A DNA stretch of 64,000 nucleotides from Mesobacillus maritimus (GTDB lineage: Bacteria; Bacillota; Bacilli; Bacillales; Cytobacillaceae): contig NZ_JACWFH010000012.1 in the NCBI RefSeq assembly GCF_019749255.1, positions 124,001-188,000 on the forward strand, in the 5' to 3' direction. The notes below the pieces were generated by a model. That model saw only the letters and a program-made list of their open reading frames with translations. It had not been told where the DNA came from and searched no databases. A program made the translations under genes and the position numbers. Of the stretch, positions 1-8,367 are shown in pieces. How positions within the stretch are numbered: position 1 is the stretch's first letter; each line of letters opens with the position of its first letter.

Positions 1-45
1 TTAGACCCCGGAATGGGACCTGAGAACCGTCTCCATGTCCTTTTT
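1..45. repeat. Dispersed repeat copy 1 (pair with 667-711)
   Basis: This stretch and 667-711 align over about 45 bases: both begin TTAGACCCC, share TGAGAACCGTC in the middle and end in GTCCTT. The motif GAGAACCGTC also occurs in the hairpin at 29374-29402. The copy starts at the window edge, so its left limit is unknown. It belongs to the short intergenic repeats that accompany the RAYT transposase gene at 801-1364. Confidence 0.55.
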
Positions 46-387
46 AAAAAGCAGAAAATTTATGTATAGAAATAAAGCGGAAAGCCCTAAGCCTAATTCC
101 TCGGTAAAATTGGATGGTTAGGCTATTTCAATTCAATATCTCTAAGGTTTTTCTATTTTTAAATGCGTTGACAGCAAGTGGTAAATTCCATTGCAACTGA
201 TGGTACAAACTATGGCAGAGATGGTACATTCTTGTGGCTGTAATCAGCTAGCGTCCCCACCCCACAAAAGACGCGTGATAAAGAATAAGAAATACAAAAA
301 GGAGCGCTTCTCGTTGTCTAATAACAAAAAGCACCCCTCCTCTAATAATTCAACCCTGAGCTTATAATAAGACTCAGGTATATAACA

Positions 388-429
388 ACATATCATCTAC
401 AAATCTCGACAAAACTCGGGTGGTGACAG
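388..429. repeat. Dispersed repeat, TCTACAAATCTCGACAAAA family
   Basis: About 42 bases here reappear at 3707-3750 with few changes: ACATATCAT, then TCTACAAATCTCGACAAAA, then TCGGGTGGTGACAG. Shorter matches lie near 492-515 and 3951-3977. The GGTGACAG end is shared with the perfect hairpin at 50732-50771, which links this family to the GACAGGCACC hairpins elsewhere in the window. Confidence 0.6.
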
Positions 430-666
430 AAGGCACTGTTCCCAAACTAAGACAAAGATTAATATAAACCTAGAGAACACCCTACTAATATAAATCTCTA
501 CAAATTTCATGGCACCTGCCTAGAAAACAACAAGGCAAATTATACCAAATCGGAAAATACCTGTAACTGTCCCGGCTCTTTCTTACTTCTCCTTGATTTG
601 TTATCCAGAACCAGAGCCTTAAAAGGATGCACAGAGCCGTCCCCCCTACACATCTCTCTCCCTCAT

Positions 667-711
667 TTAGACCCCAAGATGAGGCTTGAGAACCGTCCAC
701 AGGTCCTTCTC
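667..711. repeat. Dispersed repeat copy 2 (pair with 1-45)
   Basis: Second copy of the repeat described at 1-45, in the same orientation, 90 bases beyond the 3' end of the RAYT transposase gene. Confidence 0.55.
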
Positions 712-800
712 AAGATAGCCCTCAAGCCCTTTCAAACCAACGCTAGAAACTTGAACAGTCATAATAAAAGCATCCAACCCTATTAAATTTTAAAATCGGA

Positions 801-1364
801 TCATGAATGATGTTTTGAGGGAGCATCTGCCCCTTCAACGTATTTGCGGTAACTTTCTTTTTGTGGTTCAGGAAAATGAGATAGAATTTTACTGGTGGTA
901 ATATGAGGATTTAAGTCATTTGAGATATAAGCAGAATAACTGCTCCATGTGTAATCATGAGGGTTTTTGACCATATTTGCTTCGACAGGATTTAAATGAA
1001 TATATCGACTCACTTCTAAAAAGTATTCTGCTGTTTCAATAATTTCAGCACCATACCGACCTTGAAACACATGGCCAACAAGGTGATGACGCTTATTAAA
1101 ATGCATCGCATATTGAGAATTAAGCATCTTCATGATTTCTTTAGGATGGTGATGGATGGTTTCGATTTGAAGATGGAGGTGGTTTGTCATGAGGCAATAA
1201 GAATGAAGTTGAAATGGAAAGTAGTTGCGGACTTCTTCCAATATTTCTAAATAAGCTTGATGATCAAAATCATCGTAAAAAATTGCTGCCCTTCGATTTC
1301 CTCGGCTCGTAATATGGTATTTGGCACCCGGGTACCAAATTCGGTGTTTTCTAGACAATCCCAT
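801..1364 (-). CDS. REP-associated tyrosine transposase (RAYT, IS200-like Y1)
   Basis: A 187-residue single-domain Y1 transposase. The open frame reaches position 1400, but the ATG at 1364 is preceded by GAAAGGTGTGAC and opens with the usual RAYT sequence MGLSRKHRIWYPGAKYHIT, so I choose it. The nuclease core is visible: RGN near residue 22, the metal-binding HxH in MTNHLHLQ (about residues 62-64), GHVFQGRY, and the helix AEYFLEVSRYIHLNPVEA, whose first Tyr is the likely catalytic residue. In this family the protein acts on single-stranded DNA at short palindromic repeats. No second transposon gene and no clear IS ends flank it, which fits a domesticated RAYT rather than a normal insertion sequence. 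Candidate substrates are the hairpins scattered through the window. The family is confident; the substrate is inference. Confidence 0.85.
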   Translation of the reverse strand: MGLSRKHRIWYPGAKYHITSRGNRRAAIFYDDFDHQAYLEILEEVRNYFPFQLHSYCLMTNHLHLQIETIHHHPKEIMKMLNSQYAMHFNKRHHLVGHVFQGRYGAEIIETAEYFLEVSRYIHLNPVEANMVKNPHDYTWSSYSAYISNDLNPHITTSKILSHFPEPQKESYRKYVEGADAPSKHHS

Positions 1365-1514
1365 GTCACACCTTTCTATGGTATCTGTACTATAATCCAT
1401 TCGACAAATTCTGCCCTACTCCTGCCTATTTCTAAAATTTTATTAAAACAAACACCCGCTCATTAGCAGAAAACTCCCACAAAAACACCGAGCGGGGGTC
1501 TGACTCACGACTAC

Positions 1515-2078
1515 TCATTCCACATCATCCGTAGGATCATAAATGGTTAGCTTCATCTGGAAACCTTCGTACGTCATAAGCATCTTCCCCACTTCTTCCC
1601 ATGTAAATGGCTTTCCATCAATAATAACAATTGGAGTGCCATCAGAAGTTTCGTCATACTCAATAAGACCTTTGATTTGATCATTTAAAATGTCATTGTA
1701 TGCTTGTCCATTAGGGAAGAATTTTGTTTCAACCTGTTGCTCTCCCGTACCTTTTCTTGTTTTTTCTATTAATTTATAAAGCATTTCTTGCTGATTACTG
1801 TTCAATTCTCCATGTACAGCAAATTTATAGCCAAATTCTACGTTTTCCGTGGCTTCCAAGAGAATCCCGTTTGGATGTACCCGCCTTTCTACATAAAAGG
1901 TACGACTCACGCCTTGATAATCCTTCACAGAAAAGATTTCTATAAGCTGCTCTAGGTCTACTTCAAGCTCCTCTGCCATAAGTTCATTATAACAATGGAT
2001 ACATAAATACGTGCTTTTCTCGTCCATCTGGAAACGAACTTTCGCCTTATTCAAATCACAACGCTCACACCGGTTCAT
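1515..2078 (-). CDS. Hypothetical protein with N-terminal CxxC/CxxC zinc ribbon
   Basis: This 187-residue protein begins with a four-cysteine knuckle (Cys4, Cys7, Cys26, Cys29), followed by an acidic alpha/beta body without membrane segments or signal peptide. GGAGGTGAATAG precedes the ATG. The body contains the motif DGKPFTWEEVGKMLMTYEGF near the C terminus. I cannot name the family from sequence alone. The zinc knuckle suggests structural metal binding or nucleic-acid contact, but that is inference. It stands alone between the transposase and the toxin-antitoxin region. Confidence 0.75.
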   Translation of the reverse strand: MNRCERCDLNKAKVRFQMDEKSTYLCIHCYNELMAEELEVDLEQLIEIFSVKDYQGVSRTFYVERRVHPNGILLEATENVEFGYKFAVHGELNSNQQEMLYKLIEKTRKGTGEQQVETKFFPNGQAYNDILNDQIKGLIEYDETSDGTPIVIIDGKPFTWEEVGKMLMTYEGFQMKLTIYDPTDDVE

Positions 2079-2269
2079 CTATTCACCTCCATTTTTTCTT
2101 CTATTTTATCATAGCTACAGACCGCTCAATACATCGTTTTCATTTATTCTGTCTTGCTTTCCTTGCTAATTTTTAAAAAGAAGCCTACCCACAAACAGCA
2201 ATTTCATTCATGAGCGGGGTCTGGAACCCAAGTCTTTATTTAGACCATATTTTTGTGTATAATGAACTC

Positions 2270-2428
2270 AGAAAGTATATAAAATAGAAATTGACCGAGC
2301 ACGGTAATGCTCAGTCAACACAACTACATGCCGCAGGAAGAGCGGCTGACCTAGAAAAACTAAAAAGTGTATTGAAAAAAGTAACAACCCTTTATCCTTT
2401 GGTCGGGCTTAGGGCGGTTACTTTTTTC
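2270..2428 (+). ncRNA. Candidate antisense antitoxin RNA of type I TA pair
   Basis: A TATAAT box lies at 2258-2263, so a rightward transcript would start near 2270. It would fold into three hairpins: TTGACCGAGCA paired with TGCTCAGTCAA, a GCCGC/GCGGC stem, and the terminator at 2375-2427, which overlaps the 3' end of the convergent toxin gene at 2418-2519. Convergent, 3'-overlapping toxin mRNA and antitoxin RNA is the arrangement of B. subtilis txpA/ratA. The -35 element is weak, and no expression evidence is available. Confidence 0.5.
2375..2427. terminator. Bidirectional terminator shared by toxin and antitoxin
   Basis: AAAAAAGTAAC (2375-2385) pairs with GTTACTTTTTT (2417-2427), with an inner CCCT/AGGG extension. 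There is a run of six T on each strand, so it can end transcripts in both directions. The toxin stop codon lies inside the right arm. Confidence 0.7.
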
Positions 2429-2519
2429 TATTTGCAACAATCATTATGATCACTGTTATCATTCCAATTAACACTAAATTAGATTGAAATGCTACAGACA
2501 TTGCTTCATACGTTGTCAT
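2418..2519 (-). CDS. Small hydrophobic toxin, putative holin-like toxin family
   Basis: A 33-residue protein: a short polar start (MTTYEAMSVAFQ), one transmembrane helix (LVLIGMITVIIMIVA) and a basic tail (NRKK). Size, opening residues and lysine tail match the Bacillus holin-like/TxpA-type membrane toxins of type I toxin-antitoxin systems. The start is supported by GGGAGGTG eight bases upstream. In this family the peptide inserts into the membrane and stops growth when its antisense RNA is lost. The Shine-Dalgarno sequence is buried in a hairpin (2524-2548), another typical trait. Confidence 0.75.
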   Translation of the reverse strand: MTTYEAMSVAFQSNLVLIGMITVIIMIVANRKK

Positions 2520-2523
2520 ATTC

Positions 2524-2548
2524 CCACCTCCCTTCATTCGGGAGATGG
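2524..2548 (-). promoter_or_regulatory. Hairpin sequestering the toxin ribosome binding site
   Basis: On the minus strand CCATCTCCC and GGGAGGTGG form a nine-base-pair stem (one G-T pair) around a seven-base loop. The right arm is the toxin Shine-Dalgarno sequence, so the full-length mRNA should be poorly translated. A possible -10 (TACAAT, 2585-2590) lies upstream. Confidence 0.6.
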
Positions 2549-2709
2549 TCAACCGCCCATCCGCTTTATGTAGTTGCTACTATGATTGTAGCGCCTACAT
2601 ATGCAAAAATCTATTAAAATACAATCTTAATCCCAACATATTTTGACAAAAAATCTAGCCCGGAAAAGACCAACGCTAAAACCATTAAACTACCATTCTT
2701 CTGGATAGC

Positions 2710-2729
2710 GCCTGGCAACCAGGCTTTTT
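2710..2729 (+). terminator. Rho-independent terminator
   Basis: GCCTGG, loop CAA, CCAGGC, then five T. No coding gene lies upstream on this strand, so the transcript it would end is unidentified. Confidence 0.5.
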
Positions 2730-2863
2730 CTTGAATGCCTAGATTTGGGAATTCTAGAAGACGAACACCAAATCCATGAATAATTATTTTTTCTAAATAT
2801 TTATCCTGAAATTTAGCGCGTAATATGTAAAGAAAACTCTATGAAAATCAGAAACAAAAAACT

Positions 2864-2903
2864 AAGGAAACAGTCACCATTTCCCCAGCTGTTTCCTTTT
2901 TTT
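2864..2903 (+). terminator. Rho-independent terminator
   Basis: AAGGAAACAG (2864-2873) pairs with CTGTTTCCTT (2889-2898) and a seven-base T-run follows. Again no plus-strand gene precedes it. Confidence 0.5.
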
Positions 2904-3021
2904 AAAACCAGTACTTTAACACATTAACGCTTTCCACTTTAGCTGAGTGGGGGTCTGACCCCAAATTTCCGAATTTATAACTGTTACTTTCAAGATCGCA
3001 ACGCACAGGCACCATAGATAT

Positions 3022-3585
3022 TTACAAGTCAAAAAGTCTAGATAAAAATGAACGTGGAGGTTTAGGGATATACACTTCTATTAGCGTTTTACCTAGTATC
3101 TCTTCCATCGAAACAAGTACATACTCTGCGTGTTGTGAGAACTCAGCGTTAGGATTTTCAGAACATATACAAGTATCTTTGTCATGCATCCTAAGGATAT
3201 AAACCGGTCCAATCTCAATAGACGGCACCACTTTATATAAAATTTGATCCTTGATAAAAAAATTGTTTATCCATGTGAATAACGGAGAGGTTATTAGAAG
3301 AAAAATGAAAAAGACTACAGTTCCCAACCCTAATGCAGCTCCTATCTCAGTGCTCTCTATTTGAATATTGTTGAACCTATTCAAAATAAAAAAAAGATAA
3401 AAATAGGCAACTAGGACAGCCATTATAAATGAAAATAGGAATGTATTAAAGTACCTAACCTTTATCTTCTGTTCATCTATAAAAAATGTTCTCCCTAATT
3501 TACTTTTTAAATTAAGTGCATTAATTGGAATAAATACACCAGCTAAAGTAATGAATAAAGGAATTATTACAGTTAGGGCCTTCAT
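3022..3585 (-). CDS. Hypothetical membrane protein with three transmembrane segments
   Basis: A 187-residue protein. Hydrophobic helices are visible at about residues 4-24, 47-70 and 84-110, followed by a soluble C-terminal half with three cysteines (DKDTCICSEN gives two of them close together). TAGGAGG lies ten bases before the ATG. I do not recognise the family. It is bounded by repeats on both sides and has no operon partner, which suits an accessory gene. The C-terminal half is probably cytoplasmic because of its charge, but the topology was not computed. Confidence 0.7.
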   Translation of the reverse strand: MKALTVIIPLFITLAGVFIPINALNLKSKLGRTFFIDEQKIKVRYFNTFLFSFIMAVLVAYFYLFFILNRFNNIQIESTEIGAALGLGTVVFFIFLLITSPLFTWINNFFIKDQILYKVVPSIEIGPVYILRMHDKDTCICSENPNAEFSQHAEYVLVSMEEILGKTLIEVYIPKPPRSFLSRLFDL

Positions 3586-4205
3586 TATAGTATCCTCCTA
3601 AAAAGTAGCACTATTAATATGTGCTTTTAGAACCTTTTATTCAAAAATAAAAATATTTAAGTTTACTTTCTTTCGGGTGGTGACAGTGGATTGCACCCAC
3701 AATCTAACATATCATTCTACAAATCTCGACAAAAATCGGGTGGTGACAGGCACCTGAATGAAGTACCGTTCTAAAAAACACTTGAATATTTCCTGTTAAT
3801 GTTTTAAATCCAGTATAGATACACATGATAAATCAAGATTTATTAGTTGCATTATATCAGTTGCATAGTCTTTATAAAATTTTTCCGTAAACCCCATTAC
3901 ACACGAACCCCGGACGATAAAGGATTCTTTCAGCAGTGATTGAAATAACAAACTTCTACAAATTTTTCGGATGGTGAGGATTCATGCTACCTTTGTCGAA
4001 GAAAAATATTTTGCGTATGACAAGCATCTTCTTTATTCTCAATAAATGTTTAGTATGATTAGAGTAATCCATTCATATCTTTCTAATAATTTTTATGTAC
4101 TTGAATAAGCTGAATATTAGACCCTTAACCAAATACCAAATCTGAATATATGTGCCTTAATCGTTTATGTGAAGTATTGTCATCAGACTTGAGGAGGGAT
4201 GTTTT
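3586..4205. other. Intergenic accessory DNA with repeat copies
   Basis: No gene seen. Holds copies of the TCTACAAATCTCGACAAAA repeat (3707-3750, partial 3951-3977) and a lone TTTCGGGTGGTGACAG (about 3671-3686). Confidence 0.45.
3707..3750. repeat. Dispersed repeat, second full copy
   Basis: Matches 388-429 in the same orientation, and here continues into GGTGACAGGCACC, the motif that forms the perfect hairpin at 50732-50771. Confidence 0.6.
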
Positions 4206-4316
4206 TTGGAGGAACAGGAGAATATCCTAGTCGGTTTTTTGTGGGGAACTTCTTTGAGTATACCATTATGGATTGCATTATTTGGTTGGATAAAGTTATT
4301 AATAAACTTCTTTTAG
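4206..4316 (+). CDS. Possible 36-residue single-pass membrane peptide
   Basis: A TTG start preceded by GAGGAGGG seven bases upstream opens a 36-codon frame: a short acidic head (MEEQEN) and then an almost wholly hydrophobic stretch rich in Leu, Ile, Trp and Phe (ILVGFLWGTSLSIPLWIALF). The good ribosome binding site and membrane-like composition support a real small protein, but there is no recognised homologue. An overlapping ATG frame in the same region starts closer to the binding site. Confidence 0.4.
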   Translation: MEEQENILVGFLWGTSLSIPLWIALFGWIKLLINFF

Positions 4317-4683
4317 TACAAAGCCTTACCTGGTAATGTCTCTTTTCAGTAACCTTTATCCTTTTATGAATTCTTCCTATTGCTGATATTCCGCTAAGGC
4401 ATTAATAAGATTCATAATGCAATATACCCCCACAATCACCTTCCCTGATTTCACTCTATTATGGGACATGAGGACCTTCACCAAGTATCCCCAATAAAAA
4501 TTGTAGTCGCCTCATTACTTATGACTAAGACTCTCCCTTCTGGTATAAATAAACCTTATACCTTCTACATTGATTACCTAAACCATACCTTTAGATCTGT
4601 CTGAATTTGGTGCTTCTCTTCTAATAGGGCTATACTCTTTATGATAAATTGAAATTCTACTATTCCCATATTTGTATAAACAT
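4317..4683. other. Intergenic, no intact gene
   Basis: Only short coding-like scraps, for example a minus-strand run reading RVLVISNEATTIFIGDTW near 4490-4550 that is closed by stops on both sides. It may be a decayed gene. Confidence 0.35.
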
Positions 4684-4723
4684 AAAAAAACAAGAGACAA
4701 AAACATTTAGATTTTGTCCCTTG
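4684..4723 (-). terminator. Terminator at the end of the polysaccharide locus
   Basis: On the minus strand CAAGGGACAAAA and TTTTGTCTCTTG form the stem and a seven-T run follows, 16 bases after the stop of the epimerase gene. It closes the leftward ugd-epimerase transcript. Confidence 0.75.
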
Positions 4724-4738
4724 ATAACCTCAAGCTAT

Positions 4739-5776
4739 TTACTTCACCTTATAATACTCCACATACCAATCCGCAAACTGCTGCAATCCTTCCTCAATAG
4801 AAGTCGTAGGTTTAAATCCAACTGCCTTTTGCAATTGATCTGTCGAAGCATAAGTAGCCGGTACATCACCAGGTTTAATCGGCTCAAATACCTTCTCAAA
4901 CTGTACTTCTCTTCCTAAAGAATTACTTAAGGCTTTCTCTAATGTCTCAATAAATACCATCAACTTCTCAGGATTGTTATTTCCTATGTTAAAAACCTTA
5001 TGAGGTACCGTCTTTCCTCCTGTAGGAGGGTTGCTCAGAAGGCGTTCAATTCCCTCTACGATGTCATCAATATAAGTGAAGTCACGGTATAAGTCGTTCT
5101 CAAAATCGCCGTTATTAAAAATCTTAATCGATTCCCTATTAAAGTACTTATCCGTAAATCCGAAATAAGCCATATCTGGTCTTCCCATTGGTCCATAGAC
5201 CGTAAAGAAGCGAAGACCAGTCGCTGGAAACTTATAAAGATGACTATAAGTATAAGCCATTAACTCATTGGACTTCTTTGTTGAAGCATATAAAGACACA
5301 GGCGTATCAACAAAGTCGGACTCTTCAAATGGTACTTTTTTATTTGCTCCATATACCGAACTAGATGAAGCATAAACAAGGTGATCGACTGGGTAATGTC
5401 TACAAGCTTCAAGGATATTATAGAAGCCAATTACATTGCTTTGAATATAAACATCTGGGTTTTCAATGGAATAGCGTACACCTGCTTGTGCAGCTAGATT
5501 GACTACAATATTAGGCTTATACTTTTCAAATACATTCGTGACAGCCTCTTTATTTGAAATATCCCCTTCAATAAAAGTAAAGTTATCCAAAGGCTTCAAC
5601 TGATCTAGACGATTATACTTAAGATTCACATCATAGTAATCATTTAAATTATCAATTCCTATAACCTTGCATCCTTGCTCTAGCAACTTCTTAGATAAAT
5701 AGAATCCGATAAACCCTGCTGCTCCAGTAATGAAGTAGGTTTTATTAGTATCCAACTGGTTGTAGGTCTGTGTCAA
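4739..5776 (-). CDS. UDP-glucuronate 4-epimerase (NAD-dependent, SDR family)
   Basis: 345 residues. It probably turns UDP-glucuronate from the upstream ugd product into UDP-galacturonate for the exopolysaccharide. The NAD-binding GAAGFIG lies at the N terminus and the SDR catalytic pair is in SLYASTKKSNEL. DYYDVNLKYNRL, near residue 46, is typical of the glucuronate-epimerase branch. The longest frame begins at TTG 5785, but the binding site AAAGGAG would then touch the start; TTG 5776 has ten-base spacing and is preferred. The start lies inside the 3' end of ugd (32-base overlap), so the two are translationally coupled. Exact substrate specificity (glucuronate rather than glucose) is inferred from the pairing with ugd. 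Confidence 0.88.
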   Translation of the reverse strand: MTQTYNQLDTNKTYFITGAAGFIGFYLSKKLLEQGCKVIGIDNLNDYYDVNLKYNRLDQLKPLDNFTFIEGDISNKEAVTNVFEKYKPNIVVNLAAQAGVRYSIENPDVYIQSNVIGFYNILEACRHYPVDHLVYASSSSVYGANKKVPFEESDFVDTPVSLYASTKKSNELMAYTYSHLYKFPATGLRFFTVYGPMGRPDMAYFGFTDKYFNRESIKIFNNGDFENDLYRDFTYIDDIVEGIERLLSNPPTGGKTVPHKVFNIGNNNPEKLMVFIETLEKALSNSLGREVQFEKVFEPIKPGDVPATYASTDQLQKAVGFKPTTSIEEGLQQFADWYVEYYKVK

Positions 5777-7136
5777 TATGGCCAAACTCCTTTGCTTCCT
5801 TTTTACTTGTAGGGATAGCTACTTTTCTTCCAACAGAGTGATATTCAACACCAGCTTCACCCATCTCATCAACTTTATAAATATTTCGTCCATCAAAAAC
5901 CAAGGAAGTTCTCATTAACTTCTTATAAGTCTCTGGAGTAACTGCTTTTACTTCGCCCCATTCAGTAAAGATAAAGCATACATTCGCATTTTTTAACGCA
6001 TCTTCTGGACTAGATACATAGGTAATGCTTCCTTTTCCATTCTTTCCTTCTGGATAAACTTTAGCAAAGTTTTCAGCACCAACTGGATCAAAAGCATAAA
6101 TGTCTGCACCTTGTTCTAATAATAAAGGTACATTTTCTAAAGAAGCAGCTTCCCTTAAATCATCTGTACCAGGCTTAAAGGTTAATCCCAGTACGGCAAC
6201 TTTAAGGCCATTAAAAGTGATTAATCTCTTACTAGCTTTCTTATATAACAAAGTCTTTTGTTCGTTGTTCACATTAATTGCAGCTGTAACCGTTTTAAGC
6301 TCATACCCATTCTGTTTAGCAATATATTCAAGTGCCTTGGTATCCTTAGGGAAGCAAGAACCACCATATCCAATTCCCGCATTTAAAAATTTTCTTCCAA
6401 TCCGTTCATCAAAGCTCATCCCTCTTGCGACATCCTGTATATCTGCACCTACTAATTCGCATAAGTTCGCGATATCATTCATATAAGATATTTTTAGAGC
6501 AAGAAAATCATTAGAAGCATACTTAATCATTTCTGCTGATCTTCTATTAACAGAAACGATTGGTAAATGGAAGGGTTCATAGATATTCATTAACAGTTCT
6601 TCTGCCCACTTACTTTCCGTTCCGATGATGACTCTTTCTGCATACAAGGTATCATGTACCGCAGAACCCTGCGCTAGGAATTCAGGGTTTGAGGCTACTT
6701 CCACTCTTACATCATTGACTAAGAAGTCATTAATAAACTGTTCTACTTTATCATTCGTGCCAACCGGAACAGTAGATTTAACAACAACTAGACAGTCCTT
6801 CTCTACGGACTCCGCAATTTGTCTAGCAACCGTTGCAATATATGAAAGGTTGGCAGAACCATCTGGTTGTTCTGGAGTCCCTACACCGATGAAAATTGCG
6901 TCTGCGTCTTTATATGCTGATTGATAATCAATTGTATAATCTAGTCTGCCCTCCGCATAATTCTTTTGCATTAACTCTTCTAATCCTTCTTCATAGATTG
7001 GAGAGATACCAGACTTCATTACATTTACTTTATTTCTATCAATATCAACACATGTTACTTGATGGCCTTTTTCAGCAAAACATACACCTGCTACTAAGCC
7101 TACATAGCCTGTTCCTGCTACTGCTATTTTGTACAT
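5745..7136 (-). CDS. ugd: UDP-glucose 6-dehydrogenase
   Basis: 463 residues, the normal length. Oxidises UDP-glucose, made by GalU in the same locus, to UDP-glucuronate with two NAD+. Visible are the Rossmann GTGYVGLV at the start, NPEFLAQGSAV, and the catalytic cysteine in GIGYGGSCFPKD. The C-terminal UDP-binding domain contains KPGTDDLREAAS. In B. subtilis the homologue ywqF follows ywqE directly; here about 13 kb of polymer-specific genes lie between them. The stop overlaps the start of the epimerase gene. AAGGGAAGTCG precedes the ATG. Confidence 0.95.
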   Translation of the reverse strand: MYKIAVAGTGYVGLVAGVCFAEKGHQVTCVDIDRNKVNVMKSGISPIYEEGLEELMQKNYAEGRLDYTIDYQSAYKDADAIFIGVGTPEQPDGSANLSYIATVARQIAESVEKDCLVVVKSTVPVGTNDKVEQFINDFLVNDVRVEVASNPEFLAQGSAVHDTLYAERVIIGTESKWAEELLMNIYEPFHLPIVSVNRRSAEMIKYASNDFLALKISYMNDIANLCELVGADIQDVARGMSFDERIGRKFLNAGIGYGGSCFPKDTKALEYIAKQNGYELKTVTAAINVNNEQKTLLYKKASKRLITFNGLKVAVLGLTFKPGTDDLREAASLENVPLLLEQGADIYAFDPVGAENFAKVYPEGKNGKGSITYVSSPEDALKNANVCFIFTEWGEVKAVTPETYKKLMRTSLVFDGRNIYKVDEMGEAGVEYHSVGRKVAIPTSKKEAKEFGHIDTDLQPVGY

Positions 7137-7293
7137 AGTATCGACTTCCCTTTTATTAAATTACAATATATAAACTCTCACCATTTATTTTCTACTATTC
7201 AAAAATAGCAAATTTTATTCAAACAATTAAATGCCCAATATAATCATTTTACAATACTTCTTTTGAAATTGTAGTACCATTTTATTTCCAAAT

Positions 7294-7314
7294 AAAAAAG
7301 ACCCGACAAGTCTT
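7294..7314 (-). terminator. Probable terminator of the rml transcript
   Basis: On the minus strand AAGAC, a seven-base loop, GTCTT and six T, 27 bases beyond the rmlB stop. The stem is short, so some read-through into ugd is likely. Confidence 0.5.
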
Positions 7315-7341
7315 GTTAGCCGAATCCTTCATAATAATATC

Positions 7342-8367
7342 TTACCTATTTAATTTATATTGGTTTTCAAAATAATTTTGATAATCACCGCTAATAATTT
7401 GCTCCCACCATTCTTTGTTATCAAGGTACCATTGAATTGTTTGAGCTATTCCTGTTTCAAAGGTATAAGTTGGTTTCCAACCTAATTGTTCTAATTTAGC
7501 TGGGTCTATAGCATAGCGTTTATCATGCCCAAGACGGTCCTTTACAAACTCTATTAAATCCTCTGACTTCCCTAATGTACTAATAATTGTCTTTACTACC
7601 TCTAAATTTGTCCGTTCATTATGTCCACCAACATTATAAACCTCACCGTTCAAACCCTCATGTAGTACAAGATCAATTGCAGAACAATGATCAATAACAT
7701 GTAACCAATCACGAATGTTCTTTCCATCACCATATACTGGAACCTTTTCATCATTTAGTACACGTGATATCGTTAATGGAATTAATTTTTCAGGAAAGTG
7801 ATAAGGACCATAGTTATTTGAGCAGCGTGTTATATTGATTGGCAAGTTATAGGTTTCATGATAAGCACGGACTAATAGATCAGAAGCTGCTTTACTTGCA
7901 CTATATGGACTGTTGGGTTGTAGCGGAGTTTCTTCAGTAAAAAATGTCGTCGGGTCAAAGTCTAGTTCACCATAAACTTCATCGGTTGATACATGGACAA
8001 ATTTTGTAACTCCTACATGCTTTGAAGCGTCTAACAACACTTGAGTTCCAAGTACATTAGTTTGAACGAATACTCCCGGGTCTGTAATAGAACGATCAAC
8101 GTGGCTTTCTGCTGCAAAGTGAACTACATAATCGAACTTCACTTTTTCAAAAAGAGGTATTATTGTATCACGATTTGCAATATCTGCTTTAATAAAATGA
8201 TAGTTTTCCATTGTTTCATTATCACGATGTTTGGTTAAATCCCCAGCATATGTTAATAAATCCAAATTATATATATCATAATCAGGATATTTCGAAACCA
8301 TATATTGGACAAAATTTCCACCAATAAATCCTGCGCCACCCGTTACAAGTACTTTCTTCTTTGACAT
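7342..8367 (-). CDS. rmlB: dTDP-glucose 4,6-dehydratase
   Basis: 341 residues, full length. Second step of dTDP-L-rhamnose synthesis: removes water from dTDP-glucose using bound NAD. N-terminal GGAGFIGGNFVQ, the STDEVYGEL motif with the catalytic Asp-Glu pair, and YSASKAASD (Tyr and Lys of the SDR active site) are all present, as is SNNYGPYHFPEKLIP. The gene starts one base after the rmlD stop, and its binding site AGAGGTGAAATAG lies inside rmlD, so it is part of the rmlA-C-D-B operon. Confidence 0.95.
   Translation of the reverse strand: MSKKKVLVTGGAGFIGGNFVQYMVSKYPDYDIYNLDLLTYAGDLTKHRDNETMENYHFIKADIANRDTIIPLFEKVKFDYVVHFAAESHVDRSITDPGVFVQTNVLGTQVLLDASKHVGVTKFVHVSTDEVYGELDFDPTTFFTEETPLQPNSPYSASKAASDLLVRAYHETYNLPINITRCSNNYGPYHFPEKLIPLTISRVLNDEKVPVYGDGKNIRDWLHVIDHCSAIDLVLHEGLNGEVYNVGGHNERTNLEVVKTIISTLGKSEDLIEFVKDRLGHDKRYAIDPAKLEQLGWKPTYTFETGIAQTIQWYLDNKEWWEQIISGDYQNYFENQYKLNR

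Larger units (their letters stand above)
46..800. other. Intergenic accessory DNA, no convincing gene
   Basis: No reading frame here has both a plausible ribosome binding site and recognisable protein content; the short frames on both strands overlap one another. The stretch contains two repeat families (388-429 and 667-711) and a small hairpin with CCTGAG/CTCAGG arms near 354-378 that lacks a T-run. It reads like decayed DNA next to a transposase. Confidence 0.5.
2591..3021. other. Intergenic, two plus-strand terminator-like hairpins, no gene
   Basis: No credible coding frame. Two hairpins with T-runs on the plus strand are present (2710-2729 and 2864-2903), so one or two short rightward transcripts may end here; a TTGACA lies at 2644-2649 but without a good -10. 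A GGGGTCTGACCCC palindrome lies near 2949-2961. Confidence 0.45.

Noticed and set aside
485-786. Two overlapping 60-70-residue frames near the left end
   Set aside because: No ribosome binding site, odd composition, and one runs through a dispersed repeat.
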